Source: CAWKEY01 sp963848675 (lineage in GTDB: Bacteria; Pseudomonadota; Gammaproteobacteria; Methylococcales; Methylomonadaceae). From it: a DNA stretch of 64,000 nt. Below are positions 1 through 8,904 of the stretch, in pieces (position 1 is the stretch's first letter; each line of letters begins with the position of its first letter). Where the stretch lies: contig CAWKEY010000044.1 in assembly GCA_963848675.1 (NCBI GenBank), positions 62,001 through 126,000 of the forward strand. Direction: 5' to 3'. A model generated the notes under the pieces. It saw only the letters and a program-made list of their open reading frames with translations, was not told the origin of the DNA and ran no database searches. Made by a program: the position numbers and the translations under genes.

Positions 1-1
1 T

Positions 2-427
2 CCCGTCGCCAATAGCCACGATCTGAACAAGATTGCGCGTATCGTAGTGGGTAAGGAATGGGAAAAGCTATCCGAAGATCAACAACAAAACCTGGTCGAC
101 GTGTTTAGCCGTCTGAGTATCGCATCGTATGCGCATAACTTTAAAGACTACGACGGTGAAAGCTTTGTATTCGATTCGGAAGAAGAGACCGCCAGGGGAG
201 GTTTTGTTATTCATTCGCGCTTGAAAGTGCCTGATGACAAAGATGTCAAGTTTGATTACATGCTCAAGGAAAAAGGCAAGAGCTGGCGCATCATTAACAT
301 TATTGCTAATGGCGTGAGTGATCTGGCCTTAAAAAGGTCGGAATACACGGCCATTTTACAGCGCGAAGGTTTTGATGCGCTAATTACAAAAATTAACGAA
401 AAAATAGATAATTACTCTAAACAATAG
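2..427 (+). CDS. mlaC: MlaC-type phospholipid-binding protein, 3' part
   Basis: The reading frame is already open at the window edge, so the start lies outside; 141 residues are visible. The fragment has the MlaC/Ttg2D pattern: a G-x-x-W followed by a helix and T/S-x-x-Q stretch, then LSIASYAHNFKDYDGESF, which matches the usual ...tYa..l..y.g... block, and a late YMLKEKGKSWRIINI strand. In the family this periplasmic protein carries phospholipid between the MlaA outer-membrane lipoprotein and the MlaFEDB transporter. The next gene is mlaA, starting 5 bases after this stop, which supports the call. The N-terminal signal peptide cannot be seen. Confidence 0.85.
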   Translation, partial: PVANSHDLNKIARIVVGKEWEKLSEDQQQNLVDVFSRLSIASYAHNFKDYDGESFVFDSEEETARGGFVIHSRLKVPDDKDVKFDYMLKEKGKSWRIINIIANGVSDLALKRSEYTAILQREGFDALITKINEKIDNYSKQ

Positions 428-432
428 GTTTG

Positions 433-1401
433 ATGCCAATGAATACACGCAAAGGCAAACGGAGCAGTAAAATTCAGCAAGTGATCACCCTGATGCTTGT
501 CGGTGCAGTTGTTGCGATCAGCGGGTGTGCCAGCAACACCGTTAAAGAAGAGCAGCAGACAACACACAAGGATGATCCCTATGAGAACATCAACAGAAAG
601 ATATTCACCTTCAACGATCAGGTGGATAACTATGTTGCTGAGCCTGTTTCTGATGCGTATAAATTTATAACACCCCAGTTTGTGCAAACCGGCATATTTA
701 ATTTTTTCAATAACTTGAAAAATATCAATGTGGTTATAAATGATGTTTTACAAGCTAAATTCCAGCAAAGTGCGGAGGACGCCGGGCGTCTTGCACTCAA
801 TACCACAGTGGGGCTTGGAGGTTTGTTTGATGTCGCCAAAAATGTGGGTCTGGAACAGAATGACGAAGATTTCGAACAGACCCTGGCCGTTTGGGGTGTG
901 CCGCAGGGCTCGTACCTGGTGCTGCCGATACTAGGGCCAATAACAGCGCGCGGTATACCCGGCACGGTGTTTGATACGGCGGCAAATCCAGTGACTTATG
1001 TGGGAATGCCAGTGCAGCTGGTGGCCATGCTGAATGCACGAGCCAGTGCCGAAGGTGCCTTAAAATTCATCGATGAAGCGGCTCTGGATCCTTATGTTTT
1101 TACGCGTGAATCTTTTTTGCAGTGGCGTAAGCATTTGGCTACTGACGGCAAGGCTGAAGCATCGGCAGACCTGATGGGCATGGATGACGCGTTGCTGGCA
1201 GATGATTCAGATGGTGCTGGTGGAGAGTCAGAGCCGGCAGCCAACAAGCTGGAGCTCAGTGCGGAAAATAACGCCTATGCACAGGTTTCTGATTCTTTTA
1301 CCAGCACTGCTCAATCCTTCGAGGGAACGGCCAAATCGTTTGAAGAAGCCAGCAGTAAAATAGATCGACTGAAAGCCAGAAAACTAAAAGCAAGAAGATA
1401 G
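433..1401 (+). CDS. mlaA: MlaA (VacJ) outer-membrane lipoprotein of lipid-asymmetry system
   Basis: 322 residues from ATG 433 (a TTG at 430 and an ATG at 439 are in the same frame). The N-terminus is a basic stretch, a hydrophobic segment and a lipobox ending ISGC, with the lipidated Cys near residue 32. The body has the VacJ signature DDPYENINRKIFTFND and the GLGGLFDVA and GVPQGSYLVLPILGP blocks of MlaA. The family removes mislocalised phospholipid from the outer leaflet and hands it to MlaC, encoded just upstream with a 5-base gap. A low-complexity tail after about residue 235 ends in a basic helix; it is longer than in E. coli MlaA. Confidence 0.93.
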   Translation: MPMNTRKGKRSSKIQQVITLMLVGAVVAISGCASNTVKEEQQTTHKDDPYENINRKIFTFNDQVDNYVAEPVSDAYKFITPQFVQTGIFNFFNNLKNINVVINDVLQAKFQQSAEDAGRLALNTTVGLGGLFDVAKNVGLEQNDEDFEQTLAVWGVPQGSYLVLPILGPITARGIPGTVFDTAANPVTYVGMPVQLVAMLNARASAEGALKFIDEAALDPYVFTRESFLQWRKHLATDGKAEASADLMGMDDALLADDSDGAGGESEPAANKLELSAENNAYAQVSDSFTSTAQSFEGTAKSFEEASSKIDRLKARKLKARR

Positions 1402-1403
1402 GT

Positions 1404-1437
1404 ATTTTTAGCGCTACAGGGATGTAGCGCTAAAAAT
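1404..1437. terminator. Bidirectional intrinsic terminator between mlaA and apt
   Basis: A perfect 15-base inverted repeat (ATTTTTAGCGCTACA, loop GGGA, then its complement) lies between the converging mlaA and apt genes. The A/T ends provide a U run in both directions. The stop codon of apt (1430-1432) sits inside the stem. Confidence 0.85.
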
Positions 1438-1945
1438 GTAGTAAAGAATGCACTTGGTATTGCTTGAGTTTTTCCCTTCCCGCCAAAAAGTCCAGTTCAA
1501 CCACAAAGGCACAGGCCTCAACGGTCGCCCCCAGCATTTCAATCAACTCACAGCTGGCCTTGGCGGTTCCGCCGGTAGCTAACAAATCATCAATCAATAA
1601 AACCCTATCGTTTGTGTCAAAGGCATCGATATGCGCTTCCAGTGTCGCGGAGCCATATTCCAGATCATACGATACGCTCTGTACATCGTAAGGGAGTTTG
1701 CCCGGTTTTCTCAAAGGCACAAAGGGGATGCCCAATTCCCAAGCGACCAGAGAGCCGAAAATAAAGCCACGCGCCTCCATGCCTGCAACGGCAGTGATAT
1801 TTCTGCCGAGAAACGGATGTAAGAGCTGATGAACGGCCAGCCGCAAACAGGCTGGGTCTTTCACCAGCGGCGTAATATCCTTAAAGATTATGCCCGGTTT
1901 TGGGAAGTCAGGAATATCGCGGATTTTGTTTCTTAATCTGTCCAT
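1430..1945 (-). CDS. apt: Adenine phosphoribosyltransferase
   Basis: 171 residues, normal for the family. It makes AMP from adenine and PRPP in purine salvage. The PRPP-binding motif VLLIDDLLATGGTAKA is near residue 116, and the N-terminal block IRDIPDFPKPGIIFKDITP and MEARGFIFGS are typical of Apt. The gene stands alone on the minus strand, converging with mlaA and sharing its terminator. ATG start at 1945; no strong alternative start is seen. Confidence 0.96.
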   Translation of the reverse strand: MDRLRNKIRDIPDFPKPGIIFKDITPLVKDPACLRLAVHQLLHPFLGRNITAVAGMEARGFIFGSLVAWELGIPFVPLRKPGKLPYDVQSVSYDLEYGSATLEAHIDAFDTNDRVLLIDDLLATGGTAKASCELIEMLGATVEACAFVVELDFLAGREKLKQYQVHSLLHF

Positions 1946-2023
1946 TGTTTTATCTTCATATCGAATAACCGCGAAGGAGGCGAGGGAAAAGCTTCGTGTT
2001 TGCCGTGGTGAATATAGTTAGTT

Positions 2024-2051
2024 TAAAAGGCGACCGTTCGGCCGCCTTTTT
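2024..2051 (-). terminator. Intrinsic terminator after dxs
   Basis: Just beyond the dxs stop (minus strand), the RNA would read AAAAAGGCGGCC, a short loop, then GGTCGCCTTTTAAAC: a GC stem with one mismatch followed by U residues. Confidence 0.7.
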
Positions 2052-2054
2052 AGC

Positions 2055-3917
2055 CTAAGCGCAAAAGCCCTCGATGCTCGTGACAATGCCTTGTGTATCC
2101 AGTCCGCACAGGGCCAGCAGTTCTTCGCGCGTGCCTTGTTCGACAAAGCGGTCAGGGAGGCCCAGGCTGAGCACCGGCATGAGGATTTTTTGCGACTGCA
2201 GGAAGCTGGTGACGGCACTGCCGGCGCCGCCGGCAAGCACGTTTTCTTCCACGGTCACGAAGATGTCATGGGTTTTGGCCAGCTCCAGCACCAGGCTTTC
2301 GTCAATCGGTTTGACAAAGCGCATGTTGACGACGGTCGCGCCCAGTTGTTTGCCGGCTGCCAGGGCGGGCGTCACCATGCTGCCGAAGGCCAGAATGGCG
2401 ATGCGGCTGCCGTGATGACGTACTTCGGCTTTGCCCAGCGGCAGGGCAGTCATGGCTTGCTCGACCGCGACGCCGGGGCCTTTGCCGCGCGGATAGCGCA
2501 CCGAGGCCGGGCCCTCATGAAGATAACCGGTGGTCAGCATCTGCCGGCATTCATTCTCATCGGCGGGCGCCATGATCAGCATGTTCGGGATGCAGCGCAG
2601 GTAACTGTAATCAAAACTGCCGGCATGGGTCGGCCCATCCGGGCCCACCAGACCGGCCCGGTCGAGGGCAAACAGCACATCCAGATTCTGCAGGGCGACA
2701 TCATGAATCAGCTGATCATAGGCGCGCTGCAGGAAGGTCGAATAAATCGCCACCACCGGTTTGGCGCCCTGACAGGCTTGCCCTGCGGCCAGGGTTACGG
2801 CATGCTGTTCGGCAATGGCGACATCAAAATAACGCTGCGGATAACACTCGGAAAACCGCACCAGCCCGGAACCTTCACGCATGGCCGGGGTAATGCCGAG
2901 CAGGCGCTCGTCCTGCGCGGCCATATCGCACAACCAGTTGCCGAATACCTCGGTATAAGTCGGATGCGGTGAGGGCGCCGATTTGGGTAAACACTCCTGG
3001 CTCGGATCAAACGCCGGCACGCCGTGATAGGCGAGCGGGTCTTTTTCGGCCGGGGGATAGCCCTTGCCTTTCTTGGTGACAATATGCAAAAAGCGCGGGC
3101 CGCTGATGTGCTTTAAATTCTCCAGCGTCGGCACCAGCATATCCAGATCATGACCGTCGATCGGGCCGATATAATTGAAGCCCAGCTCCTCAAACAAGGT
3201 GCCCGGCACAATCATGCCCTTCATGTGCTCTTCGGTCTTGCGCGCCAGTTCCCAGACGCTGGGCATGTTGCTCAGCACCTTGCGGCTTTCTTCGCGCATC
3301 GACGCATACAGCTTGCTGGACAAAATCTTGGTCAGATAATTATTCAAGGCGCCGACCGGCGGCGAAATCGACATGTCATTATCATTCAGAATTACCAGCA
3401 GATTGGCATCAATGGCACCGGCATGATTCATCGCCTCGAAGGCCATGCCGCCGGTAATGCTGCCGTCGCCGATAATCGCCACCATCTGCTTGTGTTCGCC
3501 CTTTAGCTCCGAGGCAATCGCCATGCCCAGGGCGGCGCTGATCGAGGTGCTGGAATGACCGACGCCAAAGGCATCATACTCGCTCTCGGCGCGGCACGGA
3601 AAAGCCGACACCCCGCCCCGGGAACGAATGCTGGTCATGCGCTCCTTGCGACCGGTCAGAATCTTGTGCGGGTAAGCCTGATGACCGACATCCCAGACCA
3701 GCTGATCGGAGGGCGTGTCAAACACATAATGCAGCGCCACGGTCAGCTCCACCGTGCCCAGGCCGGCGGCAAAGTGGCCGCCGGACAGGCTCACCGTGTG
3801 CGTTAAATACTCACGCAGTTCTTTCGCCAGGGGCTTTAACTGATCCCTGGAGAGTTTGCGCACATCGGCAGGCGTGTGGATGGTATTTAGAATAGGATAA
3901 TTACCTGGGTTGGTCAT
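2055..3917 (-). CDS. dxs: 1-deoxy-D-xylulose-5-phosphate synthase
   Basis: 620 residues from the ATG at 3917 (MTNPGNYPIL), which gives the usual family length and has AAAGGA upstream; the frame is open further but that extension is not conserved-looking. The enzyme joins pyruvate and glyceraldehyde 3-phosphate, the first step of the MEP isoprenoid pathway. Visible motifs: GHQAYPHKILTGR, the thiamine diphosphate site GDGSITGGMAFEAMN, and the transketolase-like AEQHAVTLAAG and DRAGLVGPDGPTH blocks. Third gene of the minus-strand operon xseB-ispA-dxs. Confidence 0.96.
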   Translation of the reverse strand: MTNPGNYPILNTIHTPADVRKLSRDQLKPLAKELREYLTHTVSLSGGHFAAGLGTVELTVALHYVFDTPSDQLVWDVGHQAYPHKILTGRKERMTSIRSRGGVSAFPCRAESEYDAFGVGHSSTSISAALGMAIASELKGEHKQMVAIIGDGSITGGMAFEAMNHAGAIDANLLVILNDNDMSISPPVGALNNYLTKILSSKLYASMREESRKVLSNMPSVWELARKTEEHMKGMIVPGTLFEELGFNYIGPIDGHDLDMLVPTLENLKHISGPRFLHIVTKKGKGYPPAEKDPLAYHGVPAFDPSQECLPKSAPSPHPTYTEVFGNWLCDMAAQDERLLGITPAMREGSGLVRFSECYPQRYFDVAIAEQHAVTLAAGQACQGAKPVVAIYSTFLQRAYDQLIHDVALQNLDVLFALDRAGLVGPDGPTHAGSFDYSYLRCIPNMLIMAPADENECRQMLTTGYLHEGPASVRYPRGKGPGVAVEQAMTALPLGKAEVRHHGSRIAILAFGSMVTPALAAGKQLGATVVNMRFVKPIDESLVLELAKTHDIFVTVEENVLAGGAGSAVTSFLQSQKILMPVLSLGLPDRFVEQGTREELLALCGLDTQGIVTSIEGFCA

Positions 3918-3999
3918 GTATGAATCGGTTCCTTTGGTCGTCACGCTCGTAGCAGGCGCATGATTATGCAGATTAATATCTGAGTAATCAAGTTGGTAA

Positions 4000-4896
4000 T
4001 TAGTGATCCCGTTGAATGATATAAAGTGACAGGGCGCGCAAAAGATCGGCTTCTTGACCAAAAATGCTCAGATTGTCCAGGGCTTGCTCGTGCAATTGCT
4101 GGGCTTTTTGTTTGGCGCCGGCCATGCCTAACAATGCCGGGTAAGTCGGCTTGTCGTTATCCTTGTCCTTGCCTTGCGTTTTACCCAGCGTGGCGGTGTC
4201 GCTTTCTTCATCGAGAATGTCGTCCTTAACCTGGAATGACAGGCCGATACATTTGGCATAGTGGTCCAGTTTGGTCGCTGCAAGCGGATCAATATCGGCT
4301 TTGGCCAAGGTCGCCATGTTGACGCTGGCGCGGATCAAGGCACCGGTTTTATGGATATGCATGTTTTCGAGTTCAGGCAGGGTCAATCGGGTGCCGACCG
4401 ATTCCAGATCGATAGCCTGGCCGCCAACCATGCCTTGGGAGCCGCTGGCTCGGGCTAAAGTCGTGATCATTTTCAGGCGGCCTTCGGTGGTCGCTGTGAT
4501 GCTAGGATCATGCGCCAGAATTTCAAAAGCCAAGGCTTGTAAGGCATCGCCGGTTAAAATGGCGGTGGCTTCATCAAAAGCGACATGACAGGTTGCTTTG
4601 CCGCGGCGCAAATCATCATCATCCATGGCCGGAAGATCGTCGTGGATTAACGAATACACATGGATAAATTCAACGGCGCAGGCTGGGCCGTCCAGGACTT
4701 CGGGGACAATACCCAAGGTTTTTCCGGTACAATAAGTCAACATCGGACGCATGCGTTTGCCGCCATCCAGCACTGTGTAGCGCATGGCTTGGTGCAGTTT
4801 TTTCGGCAGGATGTTGTCACTGGGAAGGCGTGCTTCCAGAGCTCTTTCTACACGGTTTTGGCAAAAACTAAGATATTCTTTTAACGCATTACTCAT
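4000..4896 (-). CDS. ispA: Farnesyl diphosphate synthase (geranyltranstransferase)
   Basis: 298 residues. A trans-prenyltransferase that condenses dimethylallyl/geranyl diphosphate with isopentenyl diphosphate. First Asp-rich motif DDLPAMDDDD near residue 84 and the second, KDDILD, near residue 219; GKRMRP and the HIHKTGALI block also fit the IspA family. It overlaps xseB by 8 bases upstream, and its stop is 82 bases before the dxs start, so the three genes are probably one transcript. Chain length (C15) is inferred from family resemblance. Confidence 0.95.
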   Translation of the reverse strand: MSNALKEYLSFCQNRVERALEARLPSDNILPKKLHQAMRYTVLDGGKRMRPMLTYCTGKTLGIVPEVLDGPACAVEFIHVYSLIHDDLPAMDDDDLRRGKATCHVAFDEATAILTGDALQALAFEILAHDPSITATTEGRLKMITTLARASGSQGMVGGQAIDLESVGTRLTLPELENMHIHKTGALIRASVNMATLAKADIDPLAATKLDHYAKCIGLSFQVKDDILDEESDTATLGKTQGKDKDNDKPTYPALLGMAGAKQKAQQLHEQALDNLSIFGQEADLLRALSLYIIQRDH

Positions 4897-5122
4897 CGGT
4901 AAAGGGCTCCAGGGTTTGAGTGCCGTTGTTTTCGATTAGAATCTGAACTTTCTGTTCAGCCTCCTGCAAGGCTTTTTGACAGGTGCGGGTAAGAATAACG
5001 CCGCGTTCAAAAGACTTTAATGATTCTTCCAGCGAAATATCGCCTTGTTCCAATTGGCTTACTAACGCTTCAAGTTCAGCGAGGGAGTCTTCAAATAAAG
5101 TCGAGCTTTTCTTTTTCGGCAT
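4889..5122 (-). CDS. xseB: Exodeoxyribonuclease VII small subunit
   Basis: 77 residues, typical for XseB, with the family core FEDSLAELEALVSQLEQGDISLEESLKSFERGV split over two predicted helices (residues 10-42). Several copies bind each XseA to form a nuclease that degrades single-stranded DNA. First gene of xseB-ispA-dxs, the usual proteobacterial order, and overlapping ispA by 8 bases, which suggests translational coupling. Divergent from parE with an 83-base gap. Confidence 0.94.
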   Translation of the reverse strand: MPKKKSSTLFEDSLAELEALVSQLEQGDISLEESLKSFERGVILTRTCQKALQEAEQKVQILIENNGTQTLEPFTDE

Positions 5123-5205
5123 ATAGATGAAAATATTTTAATGATACGATGTATTTGAAAAACAGAAGATTATATATGAAATTGGAATGTGAGTGATTAG
5201 GAAGT

Positions 5206-7098
5206 ATGACTAACGAATATAACGCGGCGGCAATAGAAGTTTTAAGCGGTCTTGAGCCGGTCAGAAAACGCCCAGGGATGTACACGGATACCACCCGGCC
5301 CAACCATCTGGTACAGGAAGTGGTGGATAACAGTGTCGATGAAGCCATGGCCGGCCATGCGGATTGTATTGATGTCGTCTTATACAAAGACGGCTCTGCA
5401 CAGGTTAGCGATAACGGCCGCGGTATGCCGGTGGACATTCATCCTGAACAAGGCATACCCGGTGTTGAGGTAATTTTGACTCAGCTCCACGCGGGCGGAA
5501 AATTTTCCAACAAAAACTACCAGTTTTCCGGTGGTTTGCATGGGGTGGGTGTATCGGTGGTGAACGCCTTATCGGCAAAACTGGAAGTGGAAGTTAAAAG
5601 AGGCGGCAAGCTTTATCATATGGCGTTTGCCGATGGCGAGAAACAGTCCGAGTTGGCAGAGACCGGTACCGTAGGGCGCAATAATACCGGGACCACCGTT
5701 ACATTTTGGCCGAACGATAAATATTTTGACTCCAATAAGATATCGGTTTTAAAGCTAAAACACGTTTTACGCGCCAAAGCGGTATTATGCCCCGGCTTAA
5801 AAATAACGTTAAAAGTTGAGCAACCGGAAGAAGACTATGTCTGGTGTTATCAGGATGGTCTTAAGGAATATTTGCTCGACCGTATAGGTGATATTGAATT
5901 TTGCCCGGCGCAACCTTTTATGGGCAACATGGCGGCCAATCATGAGGCGGTTGAATGGGGCATCGTCTGGGCGGTGGAAAATCCGCCGGAAGTGCTGGCC
6001 GAAAGCTATGTCAATCTGGTACCGACCGCGCAAGGTGGAACCCATGTCAATGGTTTGCGCGCAGGACTCACAGAAGCAATGCGAGAGTTTTGCGATTATA
6101 GAAATATTCTGCCGCGCGGTGTTAAAGTGGCGCCGGAAGATGTCTGGGAAAACTGTCATTTTGTACTCTCGGTTAAACTCGAAGATCCGCAGTTTTCAGG
6201 ACAAACCAAGGAGCGACTCAGTTCACGCGAGTGCGTAGCGTTTGTTTCTGGCGTCGCCAAAGACGGCTTCAGTCTGTGGTTAAATCAGAACCCGGCAGAA
6301 GGCGAGAAAATCGCCGAAATCATTATTTCCAGCGCGCAAAAACGGCTGCGCTCCAATAAAAAAATCATCCGCAAAAAAATCACCACAGGGCCCGCCTTGC
6401 CGGGCAAATTAGCCGATTGTTCGGCGCAGGATATCGCGCGCACCGAACTGTTTCTGGTTGAAGGCGATTCGGCCGGCGGTTCGGCCAAACAGGCTCGCGA
6501 GCGCGATTTCCAGGCGATCATGCCGCTGCGCGGGAAGATTCTTAACACCTGGGAAGTCGATTCCAGTCAGGTGATGGCGTCCCAGGAAGTCCATGATATT
6601 GCCGTTGCGCTGGGTATAGAGCCGGGATCAGCGGATTTGCAGAACCTGCGCTACGGCAAGGTGTGCATACTGGCCGATGCCGATTCCGACGGCAACCATA
6701 TCGCCACCTTGATCTGCGCCCTGTTTTATCAGCATTTCAATGCCCTGGTCAGAGCCGGGCATGTGTTTGTCGCCATGCCGCCCTTATATCGAATTGATGT
6801 CGGTAAAAAAGTGTTTTATGCCCTGGATGAAGCCGAGCGCCAGGGCGTTGTTGATCGCATCAAAGCCGAAAAGCTCAAGGGCCAAATCAACGTCCAGCGC
6901 TTTAAAGGCTTGGGGGAAATGAATCCCTCCCAGCTTCGGGAAACTACCATGAATCCCGATACCCGCAGACTGGTCCAATTGACTGTTGAAGAAAATGACG
7001 ATACCCGTTTGCAGCTGGATTTATTGCTGGCAAAAAAACGTTCACAAGACCGGAAAACCTGGCTAGAAACAAAAGGTAATCTGGCCGATATAAAGTGA
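5206..7098 (+). CDS. parE: DNA topoisomerase IV subunit B
   Basis: 630 residues, ParE length, with no GyrB-type insert. With ParC it decatenates daughter chromosomes using ATP. N-terminal GHKL ATPase: EVVDNSVDEAMAG, DNGRGMP (about residue 71) and GLHGVGVSVVNAL. C-terminal Toprim: LVEGDSAGGSAKQAR and the Mg-binding DADSDGNHI. The ATG at 5206 has AGGAAG just upstream. Followed after 13 bases by a lipoprotein hydrolase gene. Confidence 0.96.
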   Translation: MTNEYNAAAIEVLSGLEPVRKRPGMYTDTTRPNHLVQEVVDNSVDEAMAGHADCIDVVLYKDGSAQVSDNGRGMPVDIHPEQGIPGVEVILTQLHAGGKFSNKNYQFSGGLHGVGVSVVNALSAKLEVEVKRGGKLYHMAFADGEKQSELAETGTVGRNNTGTTVTFWPNDKYFDSNKISVLKLKHVLRAKAVLCPGLKITLKVEQPEEDYVWCYQDGLKEYLLDRIGDIEFCPAQPFMGNMAANHEAVEWGIVWAVENPPEVLAESYVNLVPTAQGGTHVNGLRAGLTEAMREFCDYRNILPRGVKVAPEDVWENCHFVLSVKLEDPQFSGQTKERLSSRECVAFVSGVAKDGFSLWLNQNPAEGEKIAEIIISSAQKRLRSNKKIIRKKITTGPALPGKLADCSAQDIARTELFLVEGDSAGGSAKQARERDFQAIMPLRGKILNTWEVDSSQVMASQEVHDIAVALGIEPGSADLQNLRYGKVCILADADSDGNHIATLICALFYQHFNALVRAGHVFVAMPPLYRIDVGKKVFYALDEAERQGVVDRIKAEKLKGQINVQRFKGLGEMNPSQLRETTMNPDTRRLVQLTVEENDDTRLQLDLLLAKKRSQDRKTWLETKGNLADIK

Positions 7099-7111
7099 TG
7101 AACGCTACGCC

Positions 7112-8104
7112 ATGAAAACCAATAAGCTTTTAACCGCAGTCTTGTCGCTGGTCTTGCTGTCAGCTTGCGCGCCTGTTATTTACAGGCCCGGGCCTTTCGT
7201 CACCACGGGTCGAATACTGGACAATCGCTATATCACGCCCGATGGCGCTGAATTGCCGCTCAGACAATGGCTGCCCAAAAAGCAGAAAACCCATGCCGTG
7301 CTGATTGCCTTGCATGGCTTTAACGATTACAGCCATTTTTTACAACAGCCCGGCGACTTTTTCAGTCAACAGGGCATCGCCTGTTACGCTTACGATCAGC
7401 GTGGCTTTGGCGGCAGCCCAAGGCGTGGATTGTGGAGCGGCATCGAGGCGTATGTTCAGGATCTGGAATTGTTTGTCCACCTTATTGAGCACAAACATCC
7501 GGGGCTTCCAGTTTATGTCTTGGGCGAAAGCATGGGCGGGGCCGTGGTGATTGCGGCCATGCGCGAAACCGTTAAAATCCCGGTGGCCGGAATTATTCTG
7601 GTAGCCCCGGCGGTATGGGCGAGGGAAACCATGCCCTGGTATCAAAGAAGCTTGTTATGGGTGCTGTCGCATACGGTGCCCTCGCTGACCTTAACTGGCA
7701 AACAGGTAAAAGTAATGCCTTCCGACAATATTGAAATGTTAAAGGCATTGGGAAAAGATCCTTGGGTTATTAAAGCCACACGAGTTGAAACCATTTACGG
7801 TCTGACCAACTTAATGGACAAAGCCTTGCATAACGCGAAATTCCTCGATGCCAACACGCTAATTCTTTATGGTGAGAAAGATGAAATCATCCCCAAGCAG
7901 CCCACGTATCGATTTTTAAAGGACGTTTTGCAAACCCGCCAACAGGAAAAAAAGATCGCCCTGTATGAAAACGGGTATCACATGCTGTTGCGCGACCTTC
8001 AGGCGCCGGTCTTGTGGAAAGACATAACTGCCTGGATCAACTCATCTTCAGCACCACTGCCTTCAGGCGCCGATAAACGGGCCGAATCATTGCTGCGATT
8101 ATAA
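7112..8104 (+). CDS. Alpha/beta hydrolase lipoprotein, monoacylglycerol-lipase-like
   Basis: 330 residues. The N-terminus has a signal sequence ending in the lipobox LLSAC (Cys about residue 19), so the protein is probably a lipoprotein. The serine-hydrolase core has HGFNDYSHF (oxyanion region), the nucleophile elbow GESMGG, an Asp in LILYGEKDEIIP and a His in ENGYHMLLRD, the order of a Ser-Asp-His triad. It resembles lysophospholipase/monoacylglycerol lipase proteins of the Hydrolase_4 type; the real substrate is unknown. It starts 13 bases after parE and may share its transcript. Confidence 0.8.
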   Translation: MKTNKLLTAVLSLVLLSACAPVIYRPGPFVTTGRILDNRYITPDGAELPLRQWLPKKQKTHAVLIALHGFNDYSHFLQQPGDFFSQQGIACYAYDQRGFGGSPRRGLWSGIEAYVQDLELFVHLIEHKHPGLPVYVLGESMGGAVVIAAMRETVKIPVAGIILVAPAVWARETMPWYQRSLLWVLSHTVPSLTLTGKQVKVMPSDNIEMLKALGKDPWVIKATRVETIYGLTNLMDKALHNAKFLDANTLILYGEKDEIIPKQPTYRFLKDVLQTRQQEKKIALYENGYHMLLRDLQAPVLWKDITAWINSSSAPLPSGADKRAESLLRL

Positions 8105-8346
8105 GCTCACGGGCCGGCTTGATTCAGCAAATCAAAGCGTCTAATCATGGCCGCTCTGAGGTTACTGGCGCCAGTATCCGTCCCTCTTCTGTAAATACCG
8201 AGCTTTGATTATTCGAAAGGCTTTCTGTATTTGAAATTCGCTTCTGTAATAATTCTAATTTTTGTAGTTGAGCATTAAGCATAATAACCAAGCTCTTTAC
8301 ACAAAATTTAATTAGGACTAGAATGGTACTGAATGAAGGAGAGCTT

Positions 8347-8796
8347 ATGTTAAGGTTAAGTAAATTGACTGATTATGCAACCGTCATCTTAAGCTTTATG
8401 GCCAGAGATGAGGAGCGTGCGCATGCGGCTATGGAAATTGCGGCAACAACGGGTATTGCCTTGCCAACGGTCAGTAAAATTTTGAAATTACTGGTTAAAG
8501 CCAGGGTGCTGATGTCGACGCGCGGCGCAAAGGGCGGCTACGCTCTGGCCAGGAAGCCTGAAAAAATTTCGGTTGCAACGGTCATCAGTGCTCTGGAAGG
8601 GCCGATTGCGCTGACGGAATGCAGTATTTCCCATCAGGGCTGCGAACAAGCTTCGGGCTGCGATATTCGCGGTAACTGGAGTTTGATTAATCAGGCCATT
8701 CAAGAAGCATTAGAGTCAGTGACTTTGGCAGATATGATTAGACCTGCCGCCATGCCGGAAGAAATTCTGATTCCGGTCGCCAGTTTATATCGATAG
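8347..8796 (+). CDS. Rrf2-family regulator of the SUF operon
   Basis: 149 residues from the ATG at 8347, preceded by GAAGGAGA; an in-frame ATG at 8323 is a poorer start. The N-terminal winged helix (LTDYATVILSFMAR ... TVSKILKLLVKA) and RGAKGGYALAR are Rrf2/IscR-like. Three cysteines near residues 92, 99 and 105 (spacing C-x6-C-x5-C) are placed like the cluster ligands of IscR. It matches the SUF-specific regulator type found ahead of sufB in many gammaproteobacteria. Inferred role: sense Fe-S cluster status and repress or activate the operon behind it. Confidence 0.88.
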   Translation: MLRLSKLTDYATVILSFMARDEERAHAAMEIAATTGIALPTVSKILKLLVKARVLMSTRGAKGGYALARKPEKISVATVISALEGPIALTECSISHQGCEQASGCDIRGNWSLINQAIQEALESVTLADMIRPAAMPEEILIPVASLYR

Positions 8797-8904
8797 ACAG
8801 AAAAATGCTCCTCGGTAATTGCTCCTGCATTACCCTACTACAGGCCATCCATGGCCTTATGCATTTTCTGCATACATTACATCCCTGTAATTAAGAGAAT
8901 TCTT

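Noticed and set aside
2091..3806. Long plus-strand ORFs opposite dxs
   Set aside because: Shadows of the GC-rich dxs coding sequence; dxs is certain on the minus strand.
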